This document shows, in pieces, positions 15,858 through 26,899 of a stretch of 55,097 nucleotides of DNA. The notes beneath the pieces are model-generated. The model was not told the origin of the DNA. It saw nothing but the letters and a program-made list of their open reading frames with translations, and made no database searches. Position 1 is the stretch's first letter. Each line of letters begins with the position of its first letter. The stretch lies in contig JAHJLI010000146.1 of assembly GCA_018821785.1 (NCBI GenBank), positions 1-55,097 of the forward strand, written 5' to 3'. The stretch comes from Pseudomonadota bacterium. Lineage in GTDB: Bacteria; Desulfobacterota; Desulfobulbia; Desulfobulbales; Desulfocapsaceae. The position numbers were made by a program, and so were the translations under genes.

Positions 15858-17383
15858 TTTGCACCTCCTTTGCCGGGTGCGAAGGTGCTGAATATTCTCC
15901 CCAGGCCCTCTGCCGAATCGCTGCTGAGCACCGAATGCACCTGCGGTGCAACCTTTTCATAGAGGGTGTAGCGAGCAAAATTATCACCGCCGCCAAGGGC
16001 TGTCACACGGTTTTTCAATACACCAGCCTCGGCCTCATTCTGCGCTTTGATGGCATCCTTTTCGCCATCGGCGGTCAACAGAATGGCCTCGGACTGGGAG
16101 ATCGCCGCCTGATATTCCAGCTTCGAGACCTCCAGTTCCTTCTGCGCCGCAATCAACCTCACACTCTGATCCTGCTGGGCATCAATGACTGCACGGATAC
16201 GCTTGGTGTCGGCTTCGACCTTTTCTTTGCTTTGTACCGCCAGCATCTCCTGCTTTGTCAACTCGGCCTTAGATTGTGCCTGAACGATCTGCTGCTCATA
16301 TTTTGCGGCATCCTGTACCGCCAGTTCCCGGTTGCGGTTGATGCTGGCGATCTCATCCGGGACAATTATCTTGCGAACCAAGACCGATTTGATGTCGACC
16401 CCCCAGCCCTTTGTCCTGGCTCTCAGGTGTGTTTCCAAATCACTCTGGAATTTTTGCCGCGTCTCACCAACAATAAAATTGACCGCCGGATGTTTGCTGC
16501 CTTCGATGCGGCTGAAACCTCTTGCCCTTGGCAGAATCAGCTTTTTAATAATATCGTCCATGTCGCCGACCCTGTGCGCCAGATAGGCGGCCTCCTCCCG
16601 TTCGATACCGAATTCGATGGTACCCTCTACCGTCACAGAGAACCCGTCCAAGGTCAGGAAGTTGATGACATCCTTGCCGGACATTTCGAAACGCTGGCTC
16701 TGTATATTCACTTCGACAATGTTATACATATAAGGGTTGAGGTAATGTGTGCCGGGATCAAGAAGTCGACCGGACACCCCCTTCAGGCCTTCTTTAACCA
16801 TAAAGGTGTTCCGTTCATCAGGCACAAGCTCATTACTCAGGACATCCTTGCCTGTAAGATCGGTAACTACCCCCACATAGCCAGGGTTGATGTTAATCGC
16901 GTCGAACAGGGCGACGTGGTAAGCATAGGGATTGATGCGGTATTTGCCGGGTCGGAGGATTTCCTGCATAATGCCACGCTGATTTTCCTCGGCGATGATC
17001 TTGCCGGAAGGCAGCTCGTCACCGTAAAGGCGCGTCATGACTCCGAGCTTGCCGGCTGGAACATCGAGAATTCGCCTGATTTTCCAACTCCAGGTGTAAG
17101 GATTTTTGAAATACCGGCCCTCAGCAAGCACAGCCAGCTGAACACCTTTCTGTCCCTCGCCAAGCGCCAGCACCTGGCCTGAAGGCAGGTTGTCACCGGT
17201 CTTGCGGATCAGCACCGCAATCTCCCCGGTTCCCGGCTCAATCCGGCAGAAAAACCAGACAAAGACGAAGGCAGAAAGCATCGCTCCGACAATAAGGACC
17301 GGCAAGAGCGGCAGTTTCGGCAAGACCGGCAGATTTATTCTGAACCGTTTTTTCACCGGAACCAGTTCTTTTTGTTCAGTCAT
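15854..17383 (-). CDS. SPFH/band-7 protein with three N-terminal repeats, first gene of the exporter operon
   Basis: 509 residues, strong AGGAG site. A Pro/Leu-rich N-terminal tail precedes one membrane helix (about 28-47). Three repeats of about 60 residues follow, with cores QKGVQLAVLAEGRYFKNPY (78-96), QRGIMQEILRPGKYRINPY (135-153) and LKGVSGRLLDPGTHYLNPY (200-218). The SPFH domain is about 235-370 ('FLTLDGFSVTVEGTIEFGI', 'VRKIIVPDEIASINRNRELAVQDA'), then a coiled coil to about 460. Same architecture as the next gene, so the pair arose by duplication and probably assembles together. It heads an eight-gene unit leading to the TolC/ABC pump, with the receiver/PEP-synthase-like gene divergent to it. 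Confidence 0.82.
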   Translation of the reverse strand: MTEQKELVPVKKRFRINLPVLPKLPLLPVLIVGAMLSAFVFVWFFCRIEPGTGEIAVLIRKTGDNLPSGQVLALGEGQKGVQLAVLAEGRYFKNPYTWSWKIRRILDVPAGKLGVMTRLYGDELPSGKIIAEENQRGIMQEILRPGKYRINPYAYHVALFDAININPGYVGVVTDLTGKDVLSNELVPDERNTFMVKEGLKGVSGRLLDPGTHYLNPYMYNIVEVNIQSQRFEMSGKDVINFLTLDGFSVTVEGTIEFGIEREEAAYLAHRVGDMDDIIKKLILPRARGFSRIEGSKHPAVNFIVGETRQKFQSDLETHLRARTKGWGVDIKSVLVRKIIVPDEIASINRNRELAVQDAAKYEQQIVQAQSKAELTKQEMLAVQSKEKVEADTKRIRAVIDAQQDQSVRLIAAQKELEVSKLEYQAAISQSEAILLTADGEKDAIKAQNEAEAGVLKNRVTALGGGDNFARYTLYEKVAPQVHSVLSSDSAEGLGRIFSTFAPGKGGAK

Positions 17384-17696
17384 ACAATCTCCTTTCCACG
17401 TTGAGTCCAGTTTGTTTTACAATTGGCCGTCTCATTTCAGTCAATCAAAAACTCTCTCGCGCCAAGCTATTTCTTTATATGGGATTAATCAATTGTTTTT
17501 TACCGCTTTGCACCAGCAAGACCACGAATGCAGGGGTTGCCGACAATGGGCATCGTACGGCAAAGGCTGCTTTTTTTCTTTTGACCCGAGCTTTTACACA
17601 CGGAAATAATCCCATTTCTGGTATACTTCAATAGAACCCCAGGGGGTTGTATCCATTTTTTGTCGACGCTTTGACACTCTTTTGCGAGGGGCTTTC

Positions 17697-20660
17697 ATGT
17701 TACCGATACAGAAAGAAAAAATCAGTTCCCGCTTCAAGCTCTTCCACGAGCTCATGCTGACCAAGGTCCAGAGTATTCTATTGATCGGCACCTCCTACGA
17801 GGCCTGGATCATGGAGGAAGATTGCCGGATCTCGGAACAGATAGTCAACGAATACCGCGGCCTCAACCTCAGCCGCCCGCCTCGTTTAACCTGGGTGTCG
17901 TCACTCGGCGAGGCCCTGGAACACTATCCCGACCTACCTTTTGACTTGGTTATCACCTTCTCCCGTGCGGTCGACGACAACGCCTTTAAGCTCGGGCGGG
18001 AGATCAAAATTGCCAAGCCCGAGATTCCGGTGGTCCTCTTGACCCATCAGGAGGCCCTCCCCGAGTCAACCCCAGCCTGGCACGAACAGCCAGAGTCCCT
18101 TGATCTGGTGGTTTACTGGTCGGGGCAGGCCGACATCTTGCTCGCTATCGTCAAAAGCATTGAGGACCGCTACAATGCTGTGCCCGATGCCCAGACTGCC
18201 GGGGTTCGCGTCATTCTTTTCGTCGAGGATTCTCCCTATTACCTTGCGCTCATGCTGCCGATCCTCTACAAACAGCTGGTAATCGAGGTCCAGTCGGTGA
18301 TTGAAGACGGCCTGAACGAGGAACACCGCCTGTTATCGATGCGTACCCGGCCGAAGATCCTCATCGCCCATTCCTACGAAAAGGCGCTTGCCCTTTACGA
18401 ACAATTCGAACCCTATATCCTCGGGGTAATCTCCGACATGCGTTACCATCGGAACCATGTCCTCGACGGCTGTGCCGGCCTGCAACTCCTCAGCCATATA
18501 AAGCAGGACCGTTTCGACATTCCCCTGCTGCTGGCCAGTTCGGAGACGCACAACGCCGAATATGCCAAACTGATCCCTGCCCTCTTCCTCGACAAGAACG
18601 CCCCATCCCTGCAGGAGAGCATCAAGACCTTTCTCGTTGAACATCTCGGCTATGGTGATTTTGTCTTCCGCATGCCTGACGGTACCCCTTACGATCAGGC
18701 TTCAAGCCTCTATTCTCTTGAGAAGAAGCTGGAAACCATTCCCCTGGAATCTTTTCTTTTCCACAGCCGGCACAACGATTTCTCCCGCTGGTTCTACACC
18801 CTGGCCGAGGTTGAACTGGCCTCACAGGTCAGACCACTGCGTGATTCGGCCTACGACACGGTGGAGGACCATCGACACCAGTTGATTGGAATTATCAAGG
18901 AAAAGCGTATCGCCCGGCAACGTGGGATCATCGTCAATTTCGACCGGGAACGTTACGATCCCGACACCAACTTCGCCAAAACCGGCAACGGCTCTCTCGG
19001 CGGCAAGGCGAGGGGCTTGGCCTTTTTTTCGGCGCTGCTCTATCGCCACCGGGCACTTCTCGAGCCCCTTGACCGTTTTGAAATCGTCGTGCCGCAAACT
19101 CTCGTACTGACCACCGACGCTTTCGACGAATTTATTCGCCACAACCGGCTGCACAACCTGACCCGCGACGATGTGAGCGACGAGGAAGTCACGGCCAGAT
19201 TCAAAGGCACTCCTTTCCCACAGCGTTTAAGCGAACAGATTGGTAACTACCTCCAAGATGTTAATTATCCACTGGCAATACGTTCCTCCAGCATCCTCGA
19301 AGACGCCCAGTTTAAATCCTATGCCGGACTTTACCATACCTGCATGCTGGCTAACGATCACCCGGATTTCGCCTTCCGCCTCAGCCAGCTCGAAAACGCC
19401 ATCCGAAGGGTTTACGCCTCCACCTACTTTCGGGCGCCGAAGGCCTTCTCCAAGAGGGTCGGCAACCAGATAGAGCAGGAAAAAATGGCAGTTATCCTGC
19501 AAGAGGTAGTCGGCAGCGGCTATGGCGGATCCTACTACCCGGCTATTTCCGGTGTCGCCCAGTCCCTCAACTACTATCCCTTTGCCAGGATGAAACCTGA
19601 GGACGGCATCGTCAGCATTGCCCTCGGCCTCGGCAAATCGGTCATGGAGGGCGAGAAAATCCTCAGGTTCTCACCGCGCTATCCTGAAATACTGCCGCAA
19701 CGAAGCACCTTAAGCGACATCCTGAAAAACGCTCAGCAGAGCTTCTACGCCCTGCAGATAGGCAGGCAGGACAGAAGCTCCGAGGCAAGCGACGCCAACA
19801 CCCTGGAACGCCGCCAGATTACCGAAGCGACGAACGAACTGCCGGTGCAGCTTTTGGCGAGCACCTACGATCCCGCTGAACAGCGGATCCGCGATCAGTT
19901 CACACCGCAGGGTATCCCGGTGCTGACCTTTGCCTCCATCCTCAAACACAAGGCATATCCCTTGCCGGAGGCGGTCGCTACTCTCCTGGACATGGGTCAA
20001 AAAGGTTTGGGTTGTCCGGTTGAGATTGAGTTCGCCGTCGATTTCCCTGGGGTACCAGGGAGCCGGGCACGGCTCGCAGTCCTGCAAATCCGTCCGATGA
20101 GTGCCCGCGAGGAAATGCTTGATGTGGATATCAGCCCGGGCGAACTGGACAGGGCCTTTTGCCTTTGCCACCAAGCCCTAGGCAACACCGACAACCGCAC
20201 CATGTGCGATCTGGTATATATCCGTCCGGACACCTTCGACCCGTCCCACACGCCGGAGATGGCCCGGCAACTTGGAAAGATCAACGCCGGCCTGATGAAG
20301 ACCGGTAAAAAGTATATTCTCGTCGGCCCAGGCCGTTGGGGCTCGGCCGACCATTGGCTGGGCATCCCGGTCAATTGGGGCGATATCTGCGGAGTCGGGG
20401 CGATCGTCGAGACGGTGCATCCGGCAATCAACGCCGACCCCTCCCAGGGTTCACACTTCTTCCATAACATCACCTCGCTGGGTATCAACTACCTGAACGT
20501 CGGCATCAATCCTGCCGACCGTTTCGACTGGCAGAAACTGGCGGGCATAGAGGTGGTGGAGGAGACAGCGCATACCGTCCATATCCGTTGCCCCGAACCC
20601 TTTGTTTTACGAGTCGATGGTCGCAAAAGGATCGGAGTAGTGTTGCAGGCAGTAAATTAG
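17697..20660 (+). CDS. Receiver-domain / PEP-synthase-like (PPDK_N) fusion protein
   Basis: 987 residues from ATG 17697 (GAGGGG 5 nt upstream); the TTG five codons earlier is less likely. Residues about 20-155 look like a degenerate receiver domain. Residues about 170-325 are a second receiver with an intact acid pocket: E177/D178, phosphoacceptor-like D247 (ISDMRY) and K300 (DKNAP). The middle part is the ATP-grasp/PPDK N-terminal type: 'GNGSLGGKARGLAFF', 'YPLAIRSSSILEDAQFKSYAGLY', 'SGVAQSLNYYPFARMKPEDGIVSIALGLGKSV', 'VLQIRPMS'. The swivelling His domain and the PEP/TIM-barrel of true PEP synthase are absent, and a C-terminal domain with 'YILVGPGRWGSADHWLG' and 'DPSQGSHFFHNITS' takes their place. 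Probably a signal-controlled phosphotransferase or nucleotide-binding regulator, substrate unknown. Divergent from the SPFH/exporter operon. Confidence 0.8.
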   Translation: MLPIQKEKISSRFKLFHELMLTKVQSILLIGTSYEAWIMEEDCRISEQIVNEYRGLNLSRPPRLTWVSSLGEALEHYPDLPFDLVITFSRAVDDNAFKLGREIKIAKPEIPVVLLTHQEALPESTPAWHEQPESLDLVVYWSGQADILLAIVKSIEDRYNAVPDAQTAGVRVILFVEDSPYYLALMLPILYKQLVIEVQSVIEDGLNEEHRLLSMRTRPKILIAHSYEKALALYEQFEPYILGVISDMRYHRNHVLDGCAGLQLLSHIKQDRFDIPLLLASSETHNAEYAKLIPALFLDKNAPSLQESIKTFLVEHLGYGDFVFRMPDGTPYDQASSLYSLEKKLETIPLESFLFHSRHNDFSRWFYTLAEVELASQVRPLRDSAYDTVEDHRHQLIGIIKEKRIARQRGIIVNFDRERYDPDTNFAKTGNGSLGGKARGLAFFSALLYRHRALLEPLDRFEIVVPQTLVLTTDAFDEFIRHNRLHNLTRDDVSDEEVTARFKGTPFPQRLSEQIGNYLQDVNYPLAIRSSSILEDAQFKSYAGLYHTCMLANDHPDFAFRLSQLENAIRRVYASTYFRAPKAFSKRVGNQIEQEKMAVILQEVVGSGYGGSYYPAISGVAQSLNYYPFARMKPEDGIVSIALGLGKSVMEGEKILRFSPRYPEILPQRSTLSDILKNAQQSFYALQIGRQDRSSEASDANTLERRQITEATNELPVQLLASTYDPAEQRIRDQFTPQGIPVLTFASILKHKAYPLPEAVATLLDMGQKGLGCPVEIEFAVDFPGVPGSRARLAVLQIRPMSAREEMLDVDISPGELDRAFCLCHQALGNTDNRTMCDLVYIRPDTFDPSHTPEMARQLGKINAGLMKTGKKYILVGPGRWGSADHWLGIPVNWGDICGVGAIVETVHPAINADPSQGSHFFHNITSLGINYLNVGINPADRFDWQKLAGIEVVEETAHTVHIRCPEPFVLRVDGRKRIGVVLQAVN

Positions 20661-20662
20661 GG

Positions 20663-20698
20663 GTTGCCCGGTGACGCAAAAAAACTTCGCCGGGCAAC
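20663..20698. terminator. Hairpin terminator between convergent genes
   Basis: Perfect 9-bp GC-rich arms GTTGCCCGG / CCGGGCAAC around an 18-nt loop, 2 bp after the stop of the receiver/PEP-synthase gene and 13 bp before the gdhA stop on the other strand. The poly-A run is inside the loop, so a classical U-tract is missing; a shared bidirectional role is likely. Confidence 0.6.
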
Positions 20699-20711
20699 AG
20701 GTGCCGGGAAA

Positions 20712-22142
<1,431 letters not shown>

Positions 22143-22321
22143 TTATACATTATTTTTCAAGTTTTTGCGGGAAATATTGATTTCTAAATAACCCTAAGTA
22201 CCCTCCGCATGTTGCAGTTTTCTCCTTGTATCCCTGGCATTTTCATGATTGAATGATATTATGAAGTAATTTAAAATCGTCAGAACCTGCCGGTGTTTTT
22301 CCTCCAGCCAAGGGAGCAAGC

Positions 22322-23260
22322 ATGGCCACATCTCACCCAACTCAATTTCTACGGCGCTCCTTTATAAAGACAGTCTTGCGCCGCCTGATTGCAGCGATTT
22401 CCGCAGTTGGCCTGGTGTACGGCCTGATTGCCGGGATCTATGCCACCAAGACCATCTTCAAAGTCAAAATGAACTCTGCCGTTGTCCTGGAGCGCCTGGG
22501 AGGGATTCGTCAGGCAGTCACCGATGTCGGCTGGCATATTCGCCTGCCTTTTTTTACCCGCATCGAGCAGGAAGTATCGCTCATGAACCAAACCCTGTAT
22601 CTCGGAGGCACGCCGGAACCGATGCGGATTATCTCAAAGGGTAACGTTGCCCTGTGGACATCCGGCTTACTCACCTACCGGATTCGCAATCTCAACACCT
22701 GGGCCATTGAAAACCTCAACCCGCTCGATCTGCTGCAAGGTGACTATGACGGTATTGCCAAGGATATCCTGCAGGCACAGCAAGTAGACATGCTGATCAG
22801 TGATCGAGAAACCATCAAGGAACTCATTTTCACCGCTTTGAAATCACGCCCCATCAACCTCAATGGACCGACCATAGAGCAGAAATACGGAGTCGAAGTC
22901 GTCAGTTTCGTGCTCAAAGAAACCCGGTTTGGCGATAAACTGGTGGAGGCATCTGAGGAAAAAAAACGACGGGAACTGATTGCCGAAGCCGAAAACTATG
23001 CAGCAGACCAGGAGGCCAGTCGTATCCGCAAGCTCTATTCAGCCTATCTGGAAGGCATAAAAAGCCTGCAGAACGATCTGGGTCGCAAAGACGGCTCAAC
23101 CGATACAGCCCTGCTGGAGTTCCTGACCCAGCAGAAATGGGCCGCCGCCTACGAAAAACAGGCTCAAGGGCAAAACACCGTGGTGATCCAAAACACCCAC
23201 GGAAATACCCCTGCGATCACCCTTCCCCCATCCAATATTTCCACCTATCAAGCAAAGTGA
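22322..23260 (+). CDS. SPFH/band-7 membrane protein (prohibitin/HflC-like)
   Basis: 312 residues; AAGGGAGC upstream. One N-terminal membrane helix (about 20-42, 'LIAAISAVGLVYGLIAGIYA') with an Arg-rich cytoplasmic flank, then a band-7 domain (about 50-215: 'MNSAVVLERLGGIRQAVTDVG', 'RLPFFTRIEQEV', 'VVSFVLKETRFGDKLVEASEE') and a short helical tail rich in Ala/Glu ('KKRRELIAEAENYAADQEASR'). Related to HflC/prohibitin, whose rings enclose and regulate the FtsH protease. Here the next gene, 7 bp on, encodes an AAA/Lon-like protease, so the same kind of partnership is likely. It shares no repeats with the SPFH pair at 14-17 kb. Confidence 0.8.
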   Translation: MATSHPTQFLRRSFIKTVLRRLIAAISAVGLVYGLIAGIYATKTIFKVKMNSAVVLERLGGIRQAVTDVGWHIRLPFFTRIEQEVSLMNQTLYLGGTPEPMRIISKGNVALWTSGLLTYRIRNLNTWAIENLNPLDLLQGDYDGIAKDILQAQQVDMLISDRETIKELIFTALKSRPINLNGPTIEQKYGVEVVSFVLKETRFGDKLVEASEEKKRRELIAEAENYAADQEASRIRKLYSAYLEGIKSLQNDLGRKDGSTDTALLEFLTQQKWAAAYEKQAQGQNTVVIQNTHGNTPAITLPPSNISTYQAK

Positions 23261-23267
23261 GGAGATT

Positions 23268-26200
23268 ATGGCAGGAAGGCTGACTAGAGAGACTACGTAC
23301 ATCCGACTGCCGGAAAACCGGATCCGTGAAATCAACGAACTGGTGGCATCTTGGCCCCAAGAGACCAAGGCCTTCATGCGCGCCCGCCTGAATCAGTATC
23401 AACCGCCCATGGGCCTGCTTAATGGCATTCTCGAAACCTTTCTGTCCATTTTCATGGCGGCTCCTGATAAAAGCTTCATCGTCCTGAAAGACCCGGAAAT
23501 ACTGACCGACTGGCAAAGGCGGTTTGAAATTTCCGGCCAAAGCAACCCTCATGCTTCATGGAACAAGATCCTTGAAAAGGAGGTGTCCGCTAAAGATTAC
23601 CGCTATCTTCTTTCTCTCCTCGACAAAGAATTGCTGGATGTGCACATCCCTGTCGAATTCCGAGAACTCTTTGAGAAAGTGTACCGCGCCCACCTGCGAA
23701 AAGAGTACATCTCCGACACCAGCGTCCCCAAAGCCCCCCTGCTGCTTTTTGTCGGCCCGTCGGGTAGCGGAAAAACCTCCACTGTCACCCAGGCTATCGA
23801 ACAGATCATCTTCGGCAACGACGTACAGGCCGAGGTCGATCTTCGACAAAAAAGAGAGGAGCTTCTCGCCGACGAACCCTTTTGGAAAACCATTGAAGAA
23901 ATCGATCCGACCATGGCCATTGAATTGTCCCGACGGAAAAAAGTGCAGTTCTATAAACGGCTGTCAAAAATACTGTTGGTGCGATGGATCTTCAAGAAAA
24001 AGATCAGCAAAGCCCTCTCCACTCTCCAGGAACAAGGTATCTGGGTCGACTATGCCATGGTCACCCCCAACGATTTCCAGACCGCCCTATCCGGCGAACC
24101 CGGTAATTATTTCAAGAGGGCCTTGGGCGATCCGCGCCGAACATCGGTCCGCCATATTGAGGAGGCGCACAGCGCCTTCGGCAAAGCCACCGGCCGCGAC
24201 TCCGGAGTGGTTGGCCAGCAGCGAACTCTCGTGGACACCTCCAATGTCGTTCTCGATGAAATTATCACCGGCAGACGGGACTGTCTGCTCATTGCCACAA
24301 CCGATCAGCCTGAACGTTTCGATGCCGCAGTTTACCGTCGCTTTGTCGAGAAAGGCTGCATCATCAACATGTCCGACTACTGGACCAATCCTGAAAACAT
24401 GAGGGAAGTTGTGCGCCTGGAAATGCTGCGCAATGACATTTTGGTGCAGTCCGAAGACACCCAGGATTCGTGCCGAACCTTCAATTGCCTGACGCCGGCG
24501 GACCTGACGGCAACAGTCGACAAGCTCTTTGTGATTTTTAAAGAGCGCACTCTGAAAGTGATTCCCTCCTACGTACGCAAACTGATACATTCCATCATCC
24601 AGATTAAAAAGGATTTTTCTTCAACTTACCTGGATGACGCCATGCTGGTGCGCAAAGCCTTTGAACTGGTGGCGCAAAACTCATATGGCGATCTCTATAA
24701 AAAAGTGATCGGTCGCATGGACCGGGATATCAAATGGGAATCCTACGCCGGCAGCATTAAAGATACCTTCTCGGAGATGGCCAATAACTGCCTCTACTAT
24801 AACGTCAACGAAGAAAAAGGCGTGGTGCTCAACGGCCCGCCAGGCAGCGGTAAGACCTTCCTGGTGCGCACCTGGCTGAGTGAGAACGGCGACGTTCATG
24901 ACATTGCCACCAGCGCCAGCGCCCTGCAGGATCCTGCAAATCCAATTGATGGTACTGCCGACAATCTTGAAAAGGTATACGACATCGCCAAAATGATCGC
25001 ACCGACCATGGTTTTCTTCGACGAAGGCGATGCCCTGGCACCCAAGCGAAGCGACACCGGCGGCCACCCCTCGGACAAACTGACCAACAAGTTTTTGAAT
25101 CTCATTGATGGCGAGACGCCCATGCACAAGGTGTTCACCGTCCTCACCACCAACCGCCTTGACATTCTTGATCCCGCTCTGATCCGCTCCAAGCGCCTCA
25201 AAGTCCTTGAAATCAAGGGCATGCTCAAAAATGCCGATATCGTGCAAATTGTCGACAGCGCCCTTATGGACATTCCCCTGTCACCTGGCCTGACAGCCGA
25301 CAGCGTTGTCGAGACCGCCAAAGGCATCTGCAATACACCGGCGGATTATGCTGCCTTTATCGAAAAGGCCAGATCGCTCAGAAATACCGAATATGAAGTG
25401 GCAATGCTGCTCAGGAGAATCCGCCATGACTCCGATAAAACAAGGGAAAACTTCGTCAAATTCAACTTTAAAACCCTTATGGGCATCCTTGATGCGGTCG
25501 AAGGAGAAAACCCTCTGAAAGGAATGGTGAACCCAACTCCGGAACGCTTCATGGAACACTATGAAGCGATTCTTGAACTGATCGTTTCAATTCAAGGCCC
25601 CGAGGACTATCCCATGATGGCTAGTCATCTCAAATCAGCCCGCCACGAAATCTCTGAAAGTCCCATCAAAAAAGGCAAGGTGGCTCTGGATGAATTTCTC
25701 GAGGCCGAACTGAGTCAGGAGCCTCAGGTCGGGTTCATCATTGGCGTCGGGGCCAATGATGTCACCGGCGTCCTCTTGCCCATTGCCACAAGTCTCACCT
25801 ATAGCCTGTCATCGGAAAAGGTGATGGTCACCGGCGCGGTGTCTTCGTCCTCTTCGGCCGGCGCCCAGATGGAGATGGCGGTGCAGATGACCCAGCAAAG
25901 CGCCCACGAGGCGTTGACCATGGTCGAAAACTACTTGCAGGACATGGATACCAAGGTCAGTGCCGCTCGGCTGCTCGGGGAATTTCTCGACAAATATACC
26001 ATTCACCACCAGCTGCTTTCTGCTTCGTATGCAGTGGGCGGACCATCAGCCGGATACGCCCTGGCCATCAACACCCTTTCAGCGCTGATGAGCATTCCCG
26101 TCTACCACGATTTCGGCATTACCGGCGCACCCTGGACCAAAGGGGTTAAACGTGGCGAAGTGGGCGGTTCTGTTATAATTGGTGGCCAGCGGAAAAAGAC

Positions 26201-26681
26201 GGAAAAGGTCCTCATGTATCTTCGGCGAATGTATATGCCGTTGAAAAATTACCTCGATCTGGACCACGAATTTCTCGTCAATTACTGGACCCAGGACAAA
26301 GACATCCTGGGAGTAACCCATTTCGGGGATTTGGTCCCGGAAGTCCTCTGCCTCGATCCGGAGTATGAACTGGTACTGAAAGACCTTACTTCTCTACGAA
26401 TTTGCTACAAACTTGATAAATATCAAAATCAACAACCCGATGAGGCAATGAAAGAGGAGATATTGAGAAAAAAAGAGATTCTCAGAGTTCGTGCGGAAAA
26501 AGAGATCAAAAATCGTCTGATTGCCCTGCGCCGGTACCTGGTAAGCCCGGCAAAAGATCCCCATCTTTCCCTGGAAGAGATTTTCCGGCGGCGTGAAAAC
26601 ACTCTCAGCAGAGTGACCGACCCGATCATACACATTCTTCAGAGAGTACGTTCGCTCGGCTTTAGGTCCAGGCGTATATGA
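23268..26681 (+). CDS. Double-AAA ATPase with C-terminal Lon-like (S16) protease domain
   Basis: 1137 residues; GAGGAG 4 nt before the ATG. First AAA module about 150-400: Walker A G163-PSGSGK-T170, Walker B-like 'NVVLDE', sensor 'LLIATTDQPERFDAAVYRRF'. Second AAA module about 495-700: Walker A G523-PPGSGK-T530, Walker B 'MVFFDEGDAL' (D585, E586), sensor 1 'VLTTNRLDILDPALIRSKR'. Lon-like proteolytic domain about 820-1030: catalytic serine S927 in 'GGPSAGYALAIN', catalytic lysine K977 in 'GGQRKK', with about 7 extra residues between them compared with Lon. A charged helical C-terminus follows. It lacks the Lon substrate-binding N-domain and has a long unknown first 150 residues. Two unlike ATPase modules plus an S16 protease in one chain is unusual. 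Probably an ATP-driven protease held at the membrane by the band-7 partner. Confidence 0.85.
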   Translation: MAGRLTRETTYIRLPENRIREINELVASWPQETKAFMRARLNQYQPPMGLLNGILETFLSIFMAAPDKSFIVLKDPEILTDWQRRFEISGQSNPHASWNKILEKEVSAKDYRYLLSLLDKELLDVHIPVEFRELFEKVYRAHLRKEYISDTSVPKAPLLLFVGPSGSGKTSTVTQAIEQIIFGNDVQAEVDLRQKREELLADEPFWKTIEEIDPTMAIELSRRKKVQFYKRLSKILLVRWIFKKKISKALSTLQEQGIWVDYAMVTPNDFQTALSGEPGNYFKRALGDPRRTSVRHIEEAHSAFGKATGRDSGVVGQQRTLVDTSNVVLDEIITGRRDCLLIATTDQPERFDAAVYRRFVEKGCIINMSDYWTNPENMREVVRLEMLRNDILVQSEDTQDSCRTFNCLTPADLTATVDKLFVIFKERTLKVIPSYVRKLIHSIIQIKKDFSSTYLDDAMLVRKAFELVAQNSYGDLYKKVIGRMDRDIKWESYAGSIKDTFSEMANNCLYYNVNEEKGVVLNGPPGSGKTFLVRTWLSENGDVHDIATSASALQDPANPIDGTADNLEKVYDIAKMIAPTMVFFDEGDALAPKRSDTGGHPSDKLTNKFLNLIDGETPMHKVFTVLTTNRLDILDPALIRSKRLKVLEIKGMLKNADIVQIVDSALMDIPLSPGLTADSVVETAKGICNTPADYAAFIEKARSLRNTEYEVAMLLRRIRHDSDKTRENFVKFNFKTLMGILDAVEGENPLKGMVNPTPERFMEHYEAILELIVSIQGPEDYPMMASHLKSARHEISESPIKKGKVALDEFLEAELSQEPQVGFIIGVGANDVTGVLLPIATSLTYSLSSEKVMVTGAVSSSSSAGAQMEMAVQMTQQSAHEALTMVENYLQDMDTKVSAARLLGEFLDKYTIHHQLLSASYAVGGPSAGYALAINTLSALMSIPVYHDFGITGAPWTKGVKRGEVGGSVIIGGQRKKTEKVLMYLRRMYMPLKNYLDLDHEFLVNYWTQDKDILGVTHFGDLVPEVLCLDPEYELVLKDLTSLRICYKLDKYQNQQPDEAMKEEILRKKEILRVRAEKEIKNRLIALRRYLVSPAKDPHLSLEEIFRRRENTLSRVTDPIIHILQRVRSLGFRSRRI

Positions 26682-26899
26682 ACATTACAACAGGCCACAA
26701 ATCGCTGCAACTCTCTGTCCTTTCCTAACTGCATATATTCAATGAATTTAAAAGAGGTCTTTCAAGAAAAATCTTTGGCGAAAAACTGTATTTACGGTAG
26801 GGTAGGAAACAGTACTTCATTTTTCAAGGTAACTGCCTGTTCAGTTGTAATGTTTGACAACATTTTCTTTCAAGAACAACGTTTAAAAGGAGATTTTCA

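Noticed and set aside
15935..17182. 415-codon open frame on the plus strand
   Set aside because: Antisense to the first SPFH gene; no domain signature.
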